Of a stretch of 9,578 bases of DNA, positions 6,584-9,578 are shown one piece after another (position 1 is the stretch's first letter; each line of letters starts with the position of its first letter). The stretch comes from Desulfobacterales bacterium. Its GTDB lineage: Bacteria; Desulfobacterota; Desulfobacteria; Desulfobacterales; Desulfosalsimonadaceae. Where the stretch lies: positions 1 through 9,578 of the forward strand of contig JAGYOT010000042.1 of assembly GCA_018399455.1 (NCBI GenBank), given 5' to 3'. Below the pieces are notes generated by a model. It searched no databases. It saw only the letters and a program-made list of their open reading frames with translations, and was not told the DNA's origin. The position numbers and the translations under genes were made by a program.

Positions 6584-9094
6584 TTATTTTTCCCCATACG
6601 TATCCCTTATCATCTGATTGATTTCGAGTTTTTCAAGGGCCATCCGGACGACCGGGGCGGTTGGGTCGGTTTTCGAGAGGTGCGTGTCAAAATGGGCTTT
6701 TACCTCTTCAAACCGGTCCAGCCCGCAGGTTGGTACAATGGCGCCGATGATCCGCTCGCGGATGATGGGATGAATGCCGGCCAGGTCCTCCTGGTGCCCG
6801 ATATACCAGTCCCACATGAGAGAAACGGCCCGGGGGTTCCGGCTCATCTGGGAGACCGGGATGAACTTGTTGCGATCCGGGGTGTTTGTCAGGATATAAT
6901 CCAAAGCTTTTTCGATGACTTCGGTTTCCCTGAAGCAGCCCAGGGCGGTCAGAATGTTGATGCGGTCCTGCTCGCTGGATGCAAGTCCCATCTGCCGGAC
7001 CAGCCAGTTAAAGGCGGTTTTGCCGGATGTCCAGGCCCCGATCTGCATGACCGCCTGACGGACATCCGGGGAGACGGGCGTTGACTCCATAAGCCTTCCA
7101 AAGGCCTCCACACCCAAGGGTTTCACTTCCGGGCTGTCCAGGAAAGCACCCAGGTGAAGCACCTGCCGGCGTAAGCGAAGCAGCCCGTGAGGCTCATTTC
7201 CTGCCGGTGTGATCCCCAGTCGATGCGCAGTTTCGCCGACCCATTGCCTGGCCAGGTGAGCGGCCTTGTCCCTTTCAGGAGCCTTGAGGATCAGGAAAAG
7301 CTCGAACAAATGCCCGAAAATCCCGGACAGGACAAGCGAATGGCGCTCCTGCCGGTAGGCTGAAAGAAACTTCAGGTATTGATCGATGCTGTACTGGCGG
7401 GCTTTGACCAGCGCATAAACATCGCTTTCATACCCCCATCGGTCCACTGCCGTCAGTTTGTTCTGCTCTGCCAGGCGGCAGAGGGTCTCAACATTGGCCG
7501 GATCATCGTAGGCCACCCGGTAAAAGCCGCTCTGGCCGTCGTTGATCTTATAGCCGCTTGCCTGCTCCCCGATTTGAATTTCCATCTCTGCGGTGTCCAT
7601 CATTTCCGTAAGAAGCCGGGAGGTTCCGTCCGCGTCAAAGATACGGATAAGGAGGGGAATCGGCCATATCGCGGAATCCGGACGGTGAAGATAGGAAAAC
7701 CGTTTCTGCCGGAGGATCAATCGGTCGTTTTCGCGGCGCGCAACCAGAAGGGGATGGCCCGGGGTCTCCACCCAGGTCTCCATGATACGGCTGACCGGCT
7801 GGCCGGAAGCGCTTTCAAGGGCCGTCCACAGGTCCCGGCTGACGGTGCAGGAATAGGCATGACGGGTCAAATACTTACGCAAACCCGCCTGAAAGGCCTC
7901 CTCATTCAGGTAACTCCGGATCTGCCGTAGGATGCTGCCGCCCTTGCTATAAATGATGGGGGCGGTGCTGCTGTTTATGACGACGTGGCTGCCGCCGCTG
8001 ATTTCAATGGCGGACGTGTCGGTGAGGGCGTCCCGGGCCATGGCCGGTTCGGTCTCGGTAGCCAGGAAGTGCTCCCATATCTGCCAGTCGGGATGGTAGT
8101 GGGCGACCGCGCCAAAACCGAAATAAGTGGCAAAGGATTCGTTCAGCCAGAGATAGGCCCAGTCCGAAGGGGTGACCAGGTTCCCGAACCATTGATGGAC
8201 GATTTCATGGGCAATGACTTCACAGATCCGTTCCTCTGACTCGGCGCTGGTGATCGCCGGATTATAGAGCAGCAGATTTTCTCTGAAAGTGATGGCGCCC
8301 CAGTTCTCCATGGCGCCGAAGGCGAAGTCCGGCACTGCGATGAGATCCAGTTTGGGCAGGGGATAGGGAATGCCGAAAGTGGATTCGCAGTAGTCAAGGG
8401 CTTTTTGGCCGAATTCCAGGCCGTAGGCCGTTTCCTCGGCCATACCGGGCAGCCAGACAACGCGGACCCGCTTATCGTTTTCTCCGGGCCGGGATTCAAA
8501 ATCCCCGACCCCGAAAAACAGGAGGTAGGTCGACATCCTGGGCGTTTTTTCAAACCGGACAGTTTTTTTCCCCTCTCCTGCTGATGATTGGGAGCGCACC
8601 GGCATATTGGAGATGGCCTGGAGCGTTTCGTCAACCGTGAGCGCCACTTCAAAAAAGGCCTTGCAGCCAGGTTGATCCATGCACGGAAACGCCCGCCGGG
8701 CATCGCTTTCCTGAAACTGGGTGACGGCAATCGGATGTATCCGGCCGTTCATTGTGTACTGGCTGCGGTAAAATCCGGCCATTGAACGGTTGATATCGCC
8801 GTAGTAATCGATCTGGATTTCAAATTCGCCTTCCAAGGCTTCGGGCAGCTCGATTCCGAGGCGCTCCGCTTCCGGATCAACGTGATACGGGCAGGTTATT
8901 GCCGCATCTCCTTCTGTTGCAAGGGCACAGCGCTTGACCGCCAGGTCAAGAATATTGAGATTGATTTTTTGTGCGGGCGCTTCGGCAAAGCAACTAATCC
9001 GGACCCGGCCGAAGAAATCCAGCCTGGAAAGGTCAGGGGTGAGTTCAATGCGATAATGCGTGGGATGGACGTCAGAAGGGGCGTTTTCGGTCAT
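6584..9094 (-). CDS. M1-family zinc aminopeptidase (aminopeptidase N/ERAP-like)
   Basis: An 836-residue zinc metallopeptidase that removes N-terminal residues from peptides. There is no signal peptide, so it should be cytoplasmic. The N-terminal beta domain begins THYRIELTPDLSRLDFFG. The substrate N-terminus-binding exopeptidase motif GAMEN is at 260-264. The zinc site is His296-Glu297-x-x-His300 with the third ligand Glu319 (HEIVHQW to LNESFATYFG), exactly the HExxH-x18-E spacing of the family. IIYSKGGSILR, about 60-70 residues further on, fits the helix near the catalytic tyrosine. From about residue 480 to the end lies an ERAP1-like helical domain containing GQSGFYRVAY. The start has a GGAGG ribosome binding site (complement of 9105-9109) 10 bases upstream. 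The many long plus-strand frames inside the gene are shadows of its GC-rich codon use. It looks like an intact housekeeping gene with no evident link to the glycyl radical operon. Confidence 0.96.
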   Translation of the reverse strand: MTENAPSDVHPTHYRIELTPDLSRLDFFGRVRISCFAEAPAQKINLNILDLAVKRCALATEGDAAITCPYHVDPEAERLGIELPEALEGEFEIQIDYYGDINRSMAGFYRSQYTMNGRIHPIAVTQFQESDARRAFPCMDQPGCKAFFEVALTVDETLQAISNMPVRSQSSAGEGKKTVRFEKTPRMSTYLLFFGVGDFESRPGENDKRVRVVWLPGMAEETAYGLEFGQKALDYCESTFGIPYPLPKLDLIAVPDFAFGAMENWGAITFRENLLLYNPAITSAESEERICEVIAHEIVHQWFGNLVTPSDWAYLWLNESFATYFGFGAVAHYHPDWQIWEHFLATETEPAMARDALTDTSAIEISGGSHVVINSSTAPIIYSKGGSILRQIRSYLNEEAFQAGLRKYLTRHAYSCTVSRDLWTALESASGQPVSRIMETWVETPGHPLLVARRENDRLILRQKRFSYLHRPDSAIWPIPLLIRIFDADGTSRLLTEMMDTAEMEIQIGEQASGYKINDGQSGFYRVAYDDPANVETLCRLAEQNKLTAVDRWGYESDVYALVKARQYSIDQYLKFLSAYRQERHSLVLSGIFGHLFELFLILKAPERDKAAHLARQWVGETAHRLGITPAGNEPHGLLRLRRQVLHLGAFLDSPEVKPLGVEAFGRLMESTPVSPDVRQAVMQIGAWTSGKTAFNWLVRQMGLASSEQDRINILTALGCFRETEVIEKALDYILTNTPDRNKFIPVSQMSRNPRAVSLMWDWYIGHQEDLAGIHPIIRERIIGAIVPTCGLDRFEEVKAHFDTHLSKTDPTAPVVRMALEKLEINQMIRDTYGEK

Positions 9095-9141
9095 CCTTGG
9101 GTGGCCTCCGTGAATATATCCGTTGTTCGTTGTCAGGTCGC

Positions 9142-9174
9142 GTCCATCCGCAGACGGCGAACTTGTGGATGGAC
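9142..9174. repeat. Inverted repeat with 8-base perfect arms in the aminopeptidase upstream region
   Basis: The arms GTCCATCC (9142-9149) and GGATGGAC (9167-9174) are exact reverse complements. Read as plus-strand RNA, the stem can extend by four more pairs including two G-U pairs, leaving a loop of about 9 bases. No T run follows on either strand, so it is not a typical terminator. It lies about 50-80 bases upstream of the aminopeptidase start and could be a leader hairpin or a protein site. Function unknown. Confidence 0.4.
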
Positions 9175-9204
9175 ACCGGTCGTCTTTCGTTAAAAGAAAT
9201 TACA

Positions 9205-9234
9205 GATTTTGGATTGAATGTAAATTCCAAAATC
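9205..9234. repeat. Inverted repeat with 9-base perfect arms in an AT-rich intergenic stretch
   Basis: GATTTTGGA (9205-9213) and TCCAAAATC (9226-9234) are exact reverse complements separated by 12 bases. The surrounding 9190-9245 stretch is distinctly AT-rich within a GC-richer gap, as promoter regions often are. The site lies between the divergent aminopeptidase and permease genes and may be an operator for either. No confident -35/-10 pair was found near it. Confidence 0.4.
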
Positions 9235-9354
9235 ATAAAATCTTCCGGGAAAGGTTGCCCTGCTCGGTGATCTCTGCTAAAAAATCATACGCTGCGGCTT
9301 CAGATTTCAGGGTTGTGCAATTGACGGGGCGAAGGGAGGGGTAGAGCGGCTTTC

Positions 9355-9578
9355 ATGACACGACAGCAAAAGGCCTATTTAAATGCTTTAGCGGCGGTCA
9401 TGATATGGTCTACCGTGGCTTCGGCATTTAAACTGTCGCTTCGGCATCTCTCAACGCTTCAACTGCTTTTCTGGGCCGATCTCGTCTCCGTTGTCTGCCT
9501 TTTCAGCATTCTCGTGGCGCAGAAAAAGCTCAGACTGCTCCGGGGCTGCCGGCAACCCGCTGGATGACTGGTACGGGC
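9355..9578 (+). CDS. EamA/DMT-superfamily permease, N-terminal fragment cut by window edge, possibly frameshifted
   Basis: The start of an inner-membrane drug/metabolite transporter-type protein. Two hydrophobic segments are visible: residues about 8-28 (ALAAVMIWSTVASAFKLSL), which matches the usual first EamA helix after a short basic N-terminus, and about 36-54 (LLFWADLVSVVCLFSILVA). Intact relatives are about 280-310 residues with ten helices. Here the frame stops at 9565-9567 after 70 residues. Adding one G to the GGGG run at 9542-9545 would give LLRGLPATRWMTGTG and keep the frame open to the window end, which looks like a plausible DMT loop between helices. So this is either a 1-base frameshift (real or a sequencing error) or a degraded gene. 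A GGGAGG at 9334-9339 is rather far (15 bases) from the start. Substrate unknown. Confidence 0.6.

Noticed and set aside
7379..7930. 183-residue plus-strand open frame inside the aminopeptidase gene (likewise 6533-7084)
   Set aside because: These are antisense shadows of a well-supported M1 peptidase with all catalytic motifs. Their translations show no recognisable domain.
9113..9118. TATATT as a -10 box for the aminopeptidase on the minus strand
   Set aside because: It lies so close to the ribosome binding site (9105-9109) that transcription would start at or within it, and no -35 is found at proper spacing.
1..9578. CRISPR arrays, tRNA or rRNA genes, insertion sequences
   Set aside because: No regularly spaced repeats, no tRNA-like or rRNA-like sequence, and no transposase or terminal inverted repeats were seen.

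Overview
The window looks like chromosome from a strictly anaerobic Desulfobacterota (delta-proteobacterial) bacterium, probably a sulfate reducer of the Desulfobacteraceae/Desulfosarcina type. This is inferred from gene content and style, not from any database match. The clues are a soluble hybrid histidine kinase with a receiver-like N-terminal remnant, a DUF362-type double-cluster ferredoxin protein, an oxygen-sensitive glycyl radical enzyme with its activase, and moderately GC-rich flanks.

Layout. (1) 1-1704 (+): the 3' part of a PAS / histidine kinase / receiver protein that runs off the left edge. (2) About 1725-2261 (+): a broken DUF362/4Fe-4S gene whose N-terminal end and C-terminal ferredoxin end survive in different frames with the middle missing. 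(3) 2326-2984 (+): a promoter, a near-perfect palindromic operator and a TetR-family repressor gene. (4) 3104-6578 (+): a second copy of the operator, a glycyl radical enzyme (799 aa) and its radical-SAM activating enzyme (304 aa). (5) 6584-9094 (-): an M1-family zinc aminopeptidase (836 aa), convergent with the activase and only 5 bp from it. (6) 9095-9354: a non-coding gap with two inverted repeats. (7) 9355-9578 (+): the start of an EamA/DMT-type permease, cut by the right edge and possibly frameshifted.

The functional core is 2326-6578. The activase would use SAM and reduced iron-sulfur clusters to place a radical on Gly774 of the enzyme; the radical would pass to Cys442 and then to the substrate. 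The TetR protein probably represses both its own gene and the enzyme-activase operon, because the same operator-like sequence (15 of 17 core bases identical) sits before each. The substrate is not identifiable. The active-site loop reads GCVY where the known dehydratases and decarboxylases of this superfamily have GCVE, so this may be an uncharacterised glycyl radical reaction. The cassette is visibly more AT-rich than the kinase and aminopeptidase genes and adjoins a decayed gene, which fits acquisition by transfer.
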